Positions 48,423 to 60,529 of a stretch of DNA of 64,000 bases are shown here, in pieces. Where the stretch lies: positions 4,774,001-4,838,000 of the forward strand of contig JAWZSP010000003.1 of assembly GCA_034401135.1 (NCBI GenBank). The letters are read 5' to 3'. Position numbers and translations under genes: made by a program. This DNA is from Volutella citrinella. Taxonomy: Eukaryota > Ascomycota > Sordariomycetes > Hypocreales > Nectriaceae. Under the pieces are notes generated by a model, which saw nothing but the letters and a program-made list of their open reading frames with translations, was not told where the DNA came from and searched no databases. Position 1 is the stretch's first letter, and each line of letters opens with the position of its first letter.

Positions 48423-51400
48423 ACCAGGGAGTCGTGCATAGCACTGAGGACCGCCACAGCAGGGTAGCTTCCGTTGCTCGCGTGGTAAGGATGGCCAATG
48501 GCGAGGCGGATCGCCGCACGACGACGAGCCACGGCGGGCAGGCAAGATAGGAAGCCAGGGATGGTGTGATGGTACTATGTCTGGTCTGGGGAGGAGGAGC
48601 AAGCTGCGCTATCTCGCTCTCGCTGTTCCTGGGCCGCTCCCATCTGGCGGGCTTCCTTCGCTCTGGCTCGCCTGGGCAAGCGCAGCAGCGAAGAGCCAAA
48701 CGCGGACGGCCGTGTCTCTCAGCATGCATGGGCCCAGGCAGGCAGGCAGCACCTTGCCAGGCACTGGCTCCGTGTCCCACATCGCATCCAATGTCCTCTG
48801 CCGAGTGAGTACCCAGAGTCGTGGGCATCGAGTGCGTGCTCGTAGGCTTGGGGTCCCGGCACACCACAGAAGTTGCTATACTGGGAGGCGGCTCGTGGGA
48901 CCGTCCGTTTTTGTCTTGGGGGCGCGGTCGCCCTGGCCGCAGGGTCCTGCCTGCGTCCTGGCTCAAAATGGTCGGAGTTGGGCGAATGGCGGGCCGTCTC
49001 ACATCTCCCTCCAGACTGGATCCTGCCTAGCTTCCCGACCCAAGGATTCGAGGGATCAAGCAGGGTTGCTGCTCCACGACGTTTCCACGTCGGCCCACAC
49101 TCGAGCGAGTCGTCCTCTGCGCCGCCAACACCAGTGTCGCCCGCTCACTGTGGTGCCAGAGCAGTTTGTCGTCGGCACCTGTGTAGCCGAGATGGAATCG
49201 GGTTGGTTGGGCTCGTCTGCCCGTCCATGGCCGCAAGGAGCACTGCGTAGGAAGCCCGCTGTAGGACACGGTAATCTAATTGTTTGTCCATCCGTGTACA
49301 TGACACGGGCAATCCCAACAAGGTCAGGAAAGTCCTAGGTCGGGGGGCGCGATGCTGATGATGCTGCTGTCAGTGCTGCAGCAGAATGCGACAAAAGCTC
49401 CGATGCTGATGCTGCCATGCTAGCATGATGACTCTGCCTTAGGTTCTTGGCCGGTGTAGTTCTTGGTGCCTGTTACTGGTCGATGGCGGTAAATGGCCGC
49501 CTGCTGACTGGCCCCGTGACAGACGCCGTGCAGCGAGGGCGGGTTCTGCTGTAGGGCTTGACGTCCAGGCGCGAGACAGGACTTTGGCAGGCGCAACCAG
49601 TCAGCGGCAGAAGCACCAGCAGAACTTCAGAAGCGCTGTAGCGCAGCAGCCGGCGTGCTGCGCTAACCCCGCCACCAGTTTAGCGTCTTTCTACGCCCAG
49701 CCTCCCAACCTGGTTCGCTGAGGGCGCCGATCTGCTGCCGTCTCGGCAGGTGAACTTGCTGACTCCATTGCTATTCCCGTTCACACAGCCTCACAGGCCC
49801 GGTCCAATCCGTAGCCACAGCAATCGACCCGCCGTCGAATCTCCGGCTGTTCACGTACCATCATGGAGCCCATGATGACTAGGAGCCGCCTGGTTTGTTT
49901 CGAGAAGCTCTCCCGCGCCCGAAGTGGTTGCAACTTTCCGGTTCCTTTTTCAGGGAGGGGGGACTTTGGGAAATGCAATCAAATCAATAGACGGCGAGGC
50001 TTGTCCCAGATTGGGTCATGCTGCGCCGTAGGTGATCGCCACATAATCAAGATGGCAAAACAGCCAGACCAGATCTGGAACTGAAGGGGGGTTGGTTTGC
50101 TACATCATCACCAACAACATGTGTTGAGAAAACAGGAAGAGGGGGGGCAAGATGCAAGCCAAACATGGAACCAACCAAACTAGCAACCAACCAACGAGGC
50201 AATCAAGCAATCAAGCATGAAGATTCTACCGGTAACTAGACTGACCACGACTCTTACATGAGAGACATGCCATCTGCACTCTGGCCAGCAGCTGACAACA
50301 ACTGTCCGCGCACAAGCCGTGGCCCTGTTTCACCCGCTGCGTAGAAGTCCATCAGCCAATGACGGCAGCGCCTGGTGGTGTCTCAGGATTGAAATAGAAA
50401 CGTGGCTTGGCCCTGCCCTCTGTTTTTAACCTTTCGGGTCGGGGGCCTGCTGACAACGAAGAGTCCAAGGACGGCAATCAGCAGCATCGCAGTGTGGCAC
50501 CCAGCGCGCGCTACTACCTCTGGCCTGGCACTCGGGGCTACTGCGTGTAGTAATGCCCTGCTAAAGAGTTAGCACCCGACCCCGACTCGGCATTTCAGTC
50601 ACCCGTCCACGGGCTCCCGCCCAGGCGTCCCGACTCACAGGTCCGCTGTTACGGCCGTCGTCCATCGCTTGGTGTTGGTGCTCGCCCATCGCCGTCTGTT
50701 CCCGTTTTGCAGTGGGCAGTGGCTGTTGGCGCAGGGGTTTGCATATGGCAGTACCGGCGCAGTACTTGAGCGGACGTGCCCATCAGACACTGCAGGTTTT
50801 GGTTGCCTGTTGTACCCAGCAAGTTCCTCGTCCTGCTCCTCCCCATCCCTCCACATCCACCTCGAATGCCAGACCCAGACGTGGACCGTGCTCAGCCCGC
50901 AATGCCCGAAATAGCCTTCTGTAGCTTTAAATAAGCCGGAAGTGCCAGAGGGCCAGAGGGGCACCGATACTGGCATATGCGCTGTAAAAGACGCCTGCAA
51001 TGCGCTGCAACTGCACTGCACCGCCCGCCTGGCCCTGCAATGGAGGGTCCCCCGCCAGCCAGCAGCCAATGGGCGCCGGGCCAGCGGTGCCGGCAAACTC
51101 TAAAATCGTCCCCGTCCACAGGCCTCGCTGTGTGCTCAGAGGAGCACCTACCAAGAACGGCAACAATAAATTAATAATACTCATCATCACCGCCGCAGCA
51201 GATGGGAAGCCCCGAATTGCCCCGTCAAACACCCGCCGCCGCTGCAACATGCGAGCAAAGAAGGTATCGAAAGGTGCGCAGTTCCTGCAGTTGGGACAAT
51301 CGCACGAGCGCGTGCCCGCACAACCAGGGCACCACCCTCGCCATGGGCCGAATCGGGTCAAGAGTGCTACTGAAGCAGAAGGCAGAGTGCCAGAAAGAGT

Positions 51401-54400
51401 TTTGTATCGCAGGCATCACGCGCCGCAGAGGGCAAGGTCGGCATTGGGGTGCTGGGTATTAGACGTCAAAGGGTGTTAGTGCGGGCGAGGTGGGCAGTCG
51501 TTGCAGCAACTCATCTCGCGACATCGCCCACGTTCCTCTCCCGCTGCCTCACGTCATTCGACCTGCCATCTGGGCCCATCGCCGTGCCCTTGTCCCCTGG
51601 TGGCACTATCCTCCCACTCGACAAGGAAGGCCGAGAAGGCTGAAGACCTGTCAGGATTCGAATCCCAGCAACCCCCTCTGTCCTCTATAGGCAAAGCCGG
51701 CCACTATCGCATCGCACGCTTTGCTCTCGGTCCAGTCATTGTGCCCGGCACCCTCATCTCCCTAGTAAGAATTAGTAGTATGGTCTCTTGCACCTGGGGG
51801 AGTTTACAAGGGCAACCAGCGGTCAAACTAATTGACACGGCTGGTCAGTCGCCGTAGTCGTCTTCGCCATCTGTTCCAGTTGCCGGTTCGAGCCAATTGC
51901 ACTGCAACAAGCTGGCGGCTGTCTTGGAAGCGAGGCCAGAGCGGGAAACTGGTGCGCAAGCCTAATGCAACTCCCCCAGTCTGGCCTCGCAAGCCCACCG
52001 TAGCCATGCGATTGCTGCATACGTTAATTGCTTGCGGTGGGTGAAGCCAACATTGCAGAGCAGGGTTGTTGCCCGCCGTGGAGACTCCCACCATGCCTGG
52101 TTGTCAGTTGTGATGTGCAAGCGTTGGCCAAGATTGCTCGCCAATGGTGGTTGGCGGACAAACGAGCAAACGGGAGAACTGGTCTCCGAGATTCCCGAGT
52201 CCGAGATTGTACGCGCACGTTCGTTCGCGGATGCTACTGTCTGCCTCGCTTTTGCCAATCAAGAATTTTTGGCCCCATACGCGCAATTACGCAGTCTTAC
52301 GCAGCATCATCATCACTTGGCGGTAGTTTAAGCCCCAAGTCCTCCTTGTAGAGTATTGATTATCTCTTACATCACCAACCAACACTGCTGCAGCGTCGCA
52401 TCGACAGCAGATCCGACCCCCCGAGGTCATGCACCTCGATCCTCTGACACCAAGCTGCAGAACGAACATTCGGGGTCCAACACTCTCCATCAAGCAATCA
52501 AATCAAATCAATCATCCAATTTCATTCGTCTCCGTCGTCCGGTTCGCCACTCCAGCGTCATCCCGCCCCCTTTGCACACGCGGATCCTTCTGTTGCCGCT
52601 GTCACACTGCCAAGAGTGCATACTCTGTGACCATGACCCTCCCCAACCCCATAGCCGGATAGATCCACGACCTGGGCCATGAACCATGCAGCCAACCACG
52701 GCGGCCGGAGTCCGCGCGGGTGTGCGGGAGGCTAATCGTCGTTGGAAGCTGGTCGGCCCATCCAAGCCTTATGGCCGGTCAGGGCAACGGCCGACGGGGA
52801 CAAGTTCATGGCAGATGATGAAACGTGTCACTGCGTTGCTTTCGGTGACATCCTCAAACAAACTCGTCATGTTTCCCCCATCGCATCCCAATCCATGCAT
52901 CCAATGCGTGACCGACATGTCGCCCCGGACGACACCGAAGCAAAACTGCGTACCGTCTGCTCCGTACGTGGACGCTAATTACCTGATGGCCGGCAATACC
53001 GTAGTGAGGCTTGCGAATTCTCCGGGACTCTTTGATTAGACGCAAAATATAGCTCGACGCCAAATATTTATAGCATCCGCTTCACCTTCTCCTTCCCAAG
53101 ACAGAGCGCCGTCAAAACGCCCATCAAACAAGCGCCGCCCGCTGCACGGCCGCGGGTCTGTTCCTCCTCTTCGCGTAACATAAAAGAAAGGACACGGTAC
53201 GTACGGTCCACCAGTCCGTCAAGATGGAGGTACCTCGCCCCCCATGGCTTGGCCAGGATTCAGCGCCGTGCGCCGTGAGTGTGGGTGCCTGAATCCTTCT
53301 CTGGACACACGCGCTATTACACGGCTGCCGATTACATCTCCAACGTCAACCCACACAGCACACCACGGTGCCGGGGCAAACATGACAGGCTGGAGAAGTT
53401 GGAAGGACGAGGGTATGGAAGAAGCAGTCAAAGAAAAATCCTGATCCCAACAAAAGGAGATGCCCCCTGTCGCTTCCCACGCAATGTAGATGCTGGATTG
53501 ACAATCATCAATCGACTGGAGCGCCGCTCTCCTGCCCGAAGCGGCAGGCCCCCAGCCCCGCGGTGAAGTCATTGTCGTCGACGAATCCCTGCGGCTTCGC
53601 CCAACCCGCTCTGCCAAGTTTCCATTTTCTGGCCGCACAGCACAGCGCAGCACGGCGATAACCTCGCGGTAGTGGCCCTGGGGTTCATGGGTCGGCCTGG
53701 CCAAGTGGATTTGCTGTGCGTTGCTGTGAATCCTGACTGCATCCTGAAGTGCCTAGTACCGAGAGGGAATGCTGCTGCCTTGCGTCCCCCGGTCAGGATA
53801 GTGACCATCACTTCCTGATCTGTACTGCCCCAGCTGCCTCTACCCTATGCAACATTACAGACAGCAGGAACAGTGTCCCCTGGTGTTGTTTAGCCTTGGC
53901 GAGTTAAATCTCTGCCAGCTTCTAGAACTACACGAGACGACCAGCCTACCCTATGCCCTTGCGCATTCCATTGCGCAATAGATCCAGACCATCTCAGACC
54001 ATGGAGCAATGATTGAGGCAACAAGTACACGTTGGATAGGCTATGTATTTCTGAAGGGGAATATTTCGTTTGGTTTCGTCCGGAAGCTGCGGCATGGTTC
54101 ACAGCATTAATGCAAACCGACCAATGGAAACATCAATGCGTAGTAAACCACAGGGCTTGGTTCCTCGAAGGAGCTGACGCAGAGTTGTCACATCTGCAAA
54201 CCCAACAATCACCGACTCAGCTCGGAAATTAACTACTTTGTCTATTTGGCCACACCCCCTCCAGAAAGCCTCTGTCGATCGCACATAGTCGGCCATTTAC
54301 AGGTCAGACTGGCGAGACAACCCATTGAAGGATTCTGCAGCGACACATGGGGGCCGCCACATCTGACAGCCGCAGCCAATAGCGTAACAGCCTCACCCGC

Positions 54401-54422
54401 CGTAAAAGCCCCGGACCAACTG

Positions 54423-54450
54423 CTGCGGCTGCGGCTGCGGCTGTGGCTGT
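54423..54450 (+). repeat. GCGGCT hexanucleotide-type repeat
   Basis: Three CTGCGG units followed by diverged copies in non-coding DNA. Confidence 0.7.
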
Positions 54451-56099
54451 TGGGTGTTGGCCGACTTGCCAGCCGCCGGCCGTTTGTGCAACTCTGTTCT
54501 TTGTTGGTGATGACCGATGGGCCCGGGGGATGCAAAGAGCCTGACCCAGATCCATCCCTGCGAGACACTCATCGGCGACCACCAGACTCCCCGCGATAGG
54601 TCCATAGTACGGCCCGTATAGTCCACAGCCCACAGCCCACACGAGCCCAACCCAACAACAGCCCACACTTGCTCACGCTCTCCATACAATCCTGCAAGGG
54701 GCGCCCTCCCCCGGGGGCTCTCCCGCGCACCCCATGTCGAACTGCTGCTTACCTCCCGCGTTGGCTTTGCTGCGCTGTGCCTGAGTGCGAGCCTGTGCCT
54801 GCTGCGCCATGGGGAGCCGTGTTTCATGACGACGCTAAATGCAGATGTGGTGCTGCGAGCCCAGCCACAAATCGGGTGGACGGCTGGCCCTGCTTCCCTG
54901 CAGTGCGAGGGACGACTGCCAGGCCCTGCCTCCCATCACTTGACTGGCGACGGAACGAGGCTAGCGGCCATCGCTCGACTTATCCATCTGCCTATCGCGT
55001 CCCTCCTCGATACACGTTTTGTGCCAAAGATGGCCTGCCTCTGGACGCCTCCATGCCCCAGGGCCGGCAAGCTTCTCCAGCAGTCAATCTAAAATCATGC
55101 AACCCATCCTCCTCCTTGCCTCGCCTCGCTCCCACATGCGCCCAGCTCGATAGGGCTTGCGTGAGCACCTTGGATTCACGTCCCCAGGGAAAGAGTAGTC
55201 TGGCTCTCTCTCGACCCGACCCAACAACCGCAGCGGCCCAGGGTATATCGTGCAAACTCCATCGCAATCTCGGAGTCTCTCCCGCACGTGCCCTCCTCTG
55301 CCCCTGCCCCCCTCGTCCTCTGAAGTTGGGGCCTTCGTCCTGGTAAGATATGGGGGCTTTTCTTTAAATACAAACATTATCAATTGAATGGGGCAGATGG
55401 AAAATTAAAGAGGGTTCGGATGATGTGAGACGGGAGGCCAATTCTGGAGCCGCCCCCCGCTAATGAGCAGCGACAATCGACGATCCCACAGAGTCCTACC
55501 CTCGTTCAGGCCCCGAGAACCTGGTCTGCAAGGCTCAGGGCTATTGCGAGCGAATACAGCCCAGTCCGAGGTCGACCATGTTGCGCTGCAACTGGAGACA
55601 CCAGTCCGGGACCGGGAAATAGGGAAATAACTAGGGAAGGGCGATGCGAAACACTCAGCCCTTGTCTGTTCCGCGGGCTGACTGCTCGAGTCTTCTCCTC
55701 ACTAACCTCAATGGTTCAAGTTACTCCCACACGATACACTTTATAGTGCCGGAATGAAATGAAAGGACTTGAGAGGACTTGAGATACAACCACGTCTCCA
55801 TAGCTCCGGTCAACACGTACACGCATGACACACTCAACAACCGTAATCGAATCATGCAAGTCCTATATATCGTATCGTACATCATTTCCTCCACAACATC
55901 AGCATTATTTACCCTAACCCTATGCCTATACCTGTTACTCTTGACTCTCAAACATGTTGAACCTCGTGAACCTTGCCTAGCCTATGCCTCCTCCATGCCT
56001 CGCCAAACCCCCAAGGAGCAACTGACCCCCGTGTCTATACGCAGCCGTGATACCGGTTTTGACCGAATGCCATGATGCCTCTGTATTGCCCTCCCCCCT

Positions 56100-59000
56100 T
56101 CAGACGACGACTTCGTCATCGTCCGGGTCCTCGATGCTGGTCCGCCTCTTTGCCTCCTTGACCTCGATGGCCTTCTTGTCGTCCGCGTCTATACTGCCTC
56201 CCTGCTGTGATTCCGAGCCTTCTTCGGACGCAATTCGGCCACCTTCCTTCTCCTTCTCAGCCTTGGACAGCCCGAATGGCCACAAGCCACCCAGTCCGCG
56301 CGCTGCTCCTTCCTTGGCCGGGTTGACGGCCAGAGGCTTCAACACCCCCGTTTGGCTCGCATCATTTCCCGTCGTGGCCCGATCTCGGTCGTCTTCGGCC
56401 ATGGCGAAATCTCCAAACTCATCATCGTCATCGTCTTCGCCACCCTCATCGTCGGACTCATTGCCATCCGTCTTGCCTCCGCGGTCCTGGACCATACTTC
56501 GCCACCATGCACCCCGGCCATCGCCCTGCGATCCGCCGCGATCGTCATCATCATCGTCGTCGTCGAGATCCTCCTCCGTGTCCGCAAACGGATCCATAGG
56601 GTTTTCGTCATCATCATCGTCATCCCCGCGATGTAGCGTAGCAGTTGAGGACTGCGCCGCCGCCTGGTTGTTCTTCTGGTGCATCGCCAGCCGTGCTGCC
56701 AGCTGAAGCCGGGCCCTCGACGGCGGGATGTTCAATGGCGGCGGCGGAGGGGGGGGCGGAGGGACCGAGGGAGGCTCCAGAGACCCTCCCGCGTTGCTCA
56801 GAGGATCAGTGTAGGCTCGGAACTGTGAGGCCAACGTTAGCATCCGACGGCATTGTGAGATCTGGAGACAGAGTAAGAAAAGTGATCCCGTGACGGCATG
56901 GACATCCTGCGTAGAAACTTGGCATCGCTCATCATCCCCATTCCATTCCATTCCCTTTCCTGCTGAAGCAGCCCTAGCTCTTGTTATCCTTTGGTCCTCT
57001 TGTTGATGTATACACAACCCCGACTCTCAACTCCGATTGCAGTGTAATATACATGACTCCCCGTGTGTAACCAAAGCGTGCGTTCCATCCATGCCAACCC
57101 ATCCAAGCAGAATTAACAGGCCCCTCGCGATGATGTCGCGCAAGTCAGCAACCGCAGAAGATCCTCCAACTCTACATCTTCAAACGCCTCTAGGTGACCA
57201 AGAACCGTGTCGTCATCGTGAAACAAGTCGTCAATAGCATCAGACGTGGGCAACGGGCCGCCGCCCCGGTCTTGGTACTGGCAAGACCGCCCCTCCTAAG
57301 GACCATTCGCCGGGTGGACCGCAGCGCTGGCCGACCCTGCCTCAACTTGAGGCTGTTCCGATGTCACCGGCGTCTTTGCCGGCTCCATCGTACTATCCAA
57401 GTCCATGGGAGAATCCATTGGAATGTCCAGATCGCGGCCAGCTTCGGGGTACGCTGCCCTAAGCGGTTCCGGAGATCCCATCACTACATCCTCGAGAGAT
57501 TCCACGATGCCGGTGTGTCCAGAAAAATCCATGCCCTCTCCGTCGCCGAGATCTTCAGTGGAATCACCACTCACCTCTGAATTCACATCTTCCTCGTCTC
57601 CTTCACCGTCGTCGTCTTCTTCGTCGCTACTACTGCCGAATCCAGACATGAGGGTGCTGGCGCTGATCGCAAAGGGGCCGATTCCGTTGCCGCCGCCGTT
57701 CTCGCTCAATTCGATGCCTCCGTTGAGGCCGGCTTCCGTGAGAGCGTTGGAACTACCGCCAACACCGCCACCAGCACCACTACCACCGCCGCCACCACTG
57801 CCTGCGCCTCCTAGACCAGAGAGGCCGACGCCGCCAAGTCCGCTGCCGCTCATTGCACGGTTGCCAAGCGCCACCTCTGGACGCACTCCGCCAAGAATAG
57901 CGTTGTCACGCTCACGCGTCTCGGCAAGAGCACCCTCAACGTAGTTGATCCACTCTTGGCTCATGACTCTATCGAGAACAGTCTCGGACAGTAGCTCAGG
58001 AGGGTGTCGCTCTGTGAACTTGACCACCTCCTCGGCAATAAGGGTCAGGTGGCCCATGTAGCCCATACGGGTCTTGGTCTTGGCTTGCGACTCGTCGCTG
58101 GCTTGTTGGCCGTTGATAATGGCGCTGGTTACGTCGGCCGCCTCGAACAGCGAGATGGCCAAGTTAGGGTTGAAGCCGCGGTCCATTGGGCCATTGAAAA
58201 CTTGTTGCACGATATCGTAGACGACATTGTGCAGGAAGTTGTTCCAGGGATATGCGAAGAAGAAGGACTGATTGTGTGAGTGTATGGTAGGAAAAGAGCA
58301 ACACTACAGGGAGGAAGACTTACCAGAATGGTTGGCACAACACGATACTCTACAAACTGCAGCTTCAGATAGTCTCCCACAACAGGGTCGACAGGGGGAT
58401 TGGCCACGAGTTCATCCGTGGTCTGTTTTCCTTGGATCTCCGACACATTAAAAGTCCTGCTGTCTTCCACAGAAATCTCCTTGTCTCCGGTGGGGAGGAG
58501 AGGAAGCGGCTTGTCAAGTGCCAGAGGAGGCTTGCTTGCTCCGGACTCGGGCGCAGGAGGGGCAGAAAACAAGGGAGCAGGAGTGTCTTCAGGGTGAGGG
58601 GACAGCTGCTTAGCCTTGGTTGCATCGTCAGGAATACCGGCATCTGCAGTCTTGTCACCGGCTTCAGAAGTGGCCGGGGTCAGGATGACGGAGGAGTCGT
58701 CATTCTTGGAGCTTTCCTGGGCATCAGTAGCGGCCGTGGCATCGGCTGACGGGACCTTGCTGTCGATAGCGGATTCCTTCTCTTCGGCTTTAGGAGCCTC
58801 GCTGCCGCCGGCGAGATCTGCAGGCTTCGGTTTTGTGGGCGAGAGGGGAGCAACCACCAGGTCGGCCTCTTCAAACTTGGGCGAGCTGAGTTTCTCGCTG
58901 GTGACGACTGCTGTTTGCGGGGGACTGAGAGGTTCATCCACAAAGTTATCGTCATCCTTGACCGCAAGCGAGGACACAGGCGCAGGCGAGATATCGGCTT

Positions 59001-60529
59001 CAGCCTTGACAAACTCGTGGGACGTATCTTCACTCATCTCCTTGCTTGGCTCTACTTCCTCAAAACCGTCGTCGTCGGCGTTCGTCACTTCAAGGCGCCG
59101 GGGCTCATCAGGGACGCCGTGAGTCCGTCGCATCGTCAAGTCGTCGGCTGAGTGATCATCCTCCTTGACAGGGCCGAGCTTGCCCTCATATCTCAGACGT
59201 TGTCTCTCGGTGTCGCGCTGAGCAATCACATCCTCGGAGCCCAATTCGTTCAATAGGCCCATGTTACTGCAGTGCAGAAGCTCGGCCATCAGCTCGCAAG
59301 TCTTGAACCGATCGAAGCCAAGGGGCTCAAGTTTGTCGCCAAAGGTGGAGTCGATCTTGCTCTTCTGGGCGGGAGTATCCATGATGAGGTGCATGAACTT
59401 GGGGACGTTGTCGGCGAAGAGGCGGAGCAGGGTGCCCAGGTAGATGGGGTCGCGGCTGGATGGAACAGCGCTGGCCTCGGTGCCCATGTCCGGGTCGTAG
59501 TCGGAGTTGTTCTTTCGAATGACCTCGATAACGATGCCAACACCCACGGTTAGCGGGTTGCCGCCTCTGAGCATGTAGCCAATCAACTGCTCGACGCATG
59601 CCTTGGAAACAAGTTGGCGAGTCAATTCATTGGGGCCGATACACTGCTGCTCGTTCTGGGAAGCGTTGGCAGAAATGGTGATGATTGCCTTGATGAAGTC
59701 ACCAGCGGCGGTCTGGACGACCCAGTTGTTCTCGGGGGCGAGGCATGACAGCAGGGTGGGAATAATGTCTTTCGAGTAGAGCCACTGCGGAGGAGCTGAT
59801 TAGTACACTGCGAGTCAATAGTTGGGGTCGCAAAGTGCATACCTCGACAACGCCTTGACCGCCATCGTTGCGGTCTAGGGCGATAACCTTGAGCAGGAGA
59901 TCCATAATCATGGGGCACTCGACGTGCTTGAGCAGATCGGGGACAGCATCGGGGATGCTCATGAGGAGCTCCATCATATCCTCGGTCTTCTTCTCGAAGA
60001 GCGACTCGTTGACCTTTGTGAAGTAGCTTGCTTGTAGCGGGTCGAGCGGGGCTGGGCGCGACAGGAACTTCCAGAAGTTGCGAATGAGCTGGCGGTTCTC
60101 GGCGAGAGCCTCATAGATGGACCATGTGTCGGAACTCAAGATCTCGCAAGCCACAAAGGCGTAGCGGTTGCGCTTCTTTTCTTGCTCCTCCTCGTCGTCG
60201 TTGCCAGGGTCGGTGGCAGAGGAGGCGCGGGGGCGGGAGAAGACGAGTCGCTTTTTGCTCTTTTCATCGCTGTTGTCGCCGGCGGCGTCGTCGTTGTCAG
60301 CAGCGTCGTCCGGGGCCGCGACGGACTCTAACTTGGGCGCGACGACATAGTCTAGGAGGGTCTCGAGGATCCTGTCCTCGCGCAAATACTCAATGAGCTT
60401 TGTGTTGTGCTGCTTCAGCTCCTGGATTAGGTCGCTTTCGTCAAGCAGCTCCTCGAGGGTGAAGTCAGGCTTGTCGAGGATGGTATCGATGGTGGAGATG
60501 TTGGCGTAGCCGCCAAATCTCCAAAACAT
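56100..60529 (-). CDS. SAPS-family Sit4 phosphatase-associated protein
   Basis: Regulatory partner of the PP2A-like Sit4/PP6 phosphatase (yeast SAP155/185/190, fission yeast ekc1). Exons: 60529-59843, 59784-58324, 58267-57575 and 56822-56100, giving about 1,187 residues. The first two introns (GTATGC..CCGCAG with a TACTAAT branch, and GTAAGT..AATCAG) are secure. The N-terminus MFWRFGGYANISTID and the block PWNNFLHNVVYDIVQQV are family hallmarks, and the alpha-helical SAPS domain spans roughly the first 270 residues and resumes after a disordered acidic/Ser-Pro insert (about 390-690). The C-terminus has a Gly-rich run, an acidic run, a polyproline stretch, an RARLQLAARLAMH segment and more Asp-rich sequence. 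The last intron (57574-56823, GTGAGT..CACAG with GCTAACG, phase 0) is 752 bp, very long for this gene set. Without it the protein would end at a TAG (57,296-57,298), giving 1,039 residues. Function: Sit4-dependent G1/S and TOR-linked signalling, by homology. Confidence 0.88.
56823..57574 (-). other. Candidate 752-bp last intron of the SAPS gene containing open coding-like sequence
   Basis: The splice sites are strong (GTGAGT; GCTAACG then CACAG) and phase 0 on both sides. However, the first 93 codons inside stay open in the exon frame with acidic, protein-like content until a TAG at 57,298-57,296. After that stop the same frame continues for 60 codons with another acidic run (PTSDAIDDLFHDDDTVLGHL) to a TAA at 57,115-57,113. 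An alternative donor, GTAGAG near 57,175, would also join the final exon in frame. A run of ATTCC units occurs near 56,937-56,958. Either this is an unusually long intron or it holds alternative terminal or cassette exon sequence. Confidence 0.55.

Larger units (their letters stand above)
47847..56099. other. 8.2 kb gene-poor region
   Basis: The left end is the leader and promoter of the NRPS-like gene, including a C/A-rich tract near 48,286-48,422. The remainder has only short overlapping frames rich in Arg, Pro and Ser on both strands. The longest, 48,577-49,338 on plus, has no domain or coding-like pattern. CA-, AACC- and GCGGCT-type simple repeats occur (about 48,300, 50,160-50,215 and 54,423-54,450). 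The stretch 55,720-56,040 is AT-richer and may include 3' flanking sequence of the SAPS gene. No RNA gene or transposon was recognised. A palindromic GGATTCGAATCC at about 51,653 resembles a tRNA T-loop but lacks a matching arm. Confidence 0.55.

Noticed and set aside
48577..49338. A 253-codon plus-strand frame upstream of the NRPS-like gene
   Set aside because: It is rich in Arg, Ser and Gly without any structural pattern; overlapping frames are equally open, consistent with GC-rich non-coding DNA.
51640..51690. tRNA-like T-loop around GGATTCGAATCC
   Set aside because: The motif is palindromic, but neither strand has a pairing T-stem, an A box or an acceptor stem at the right distance.
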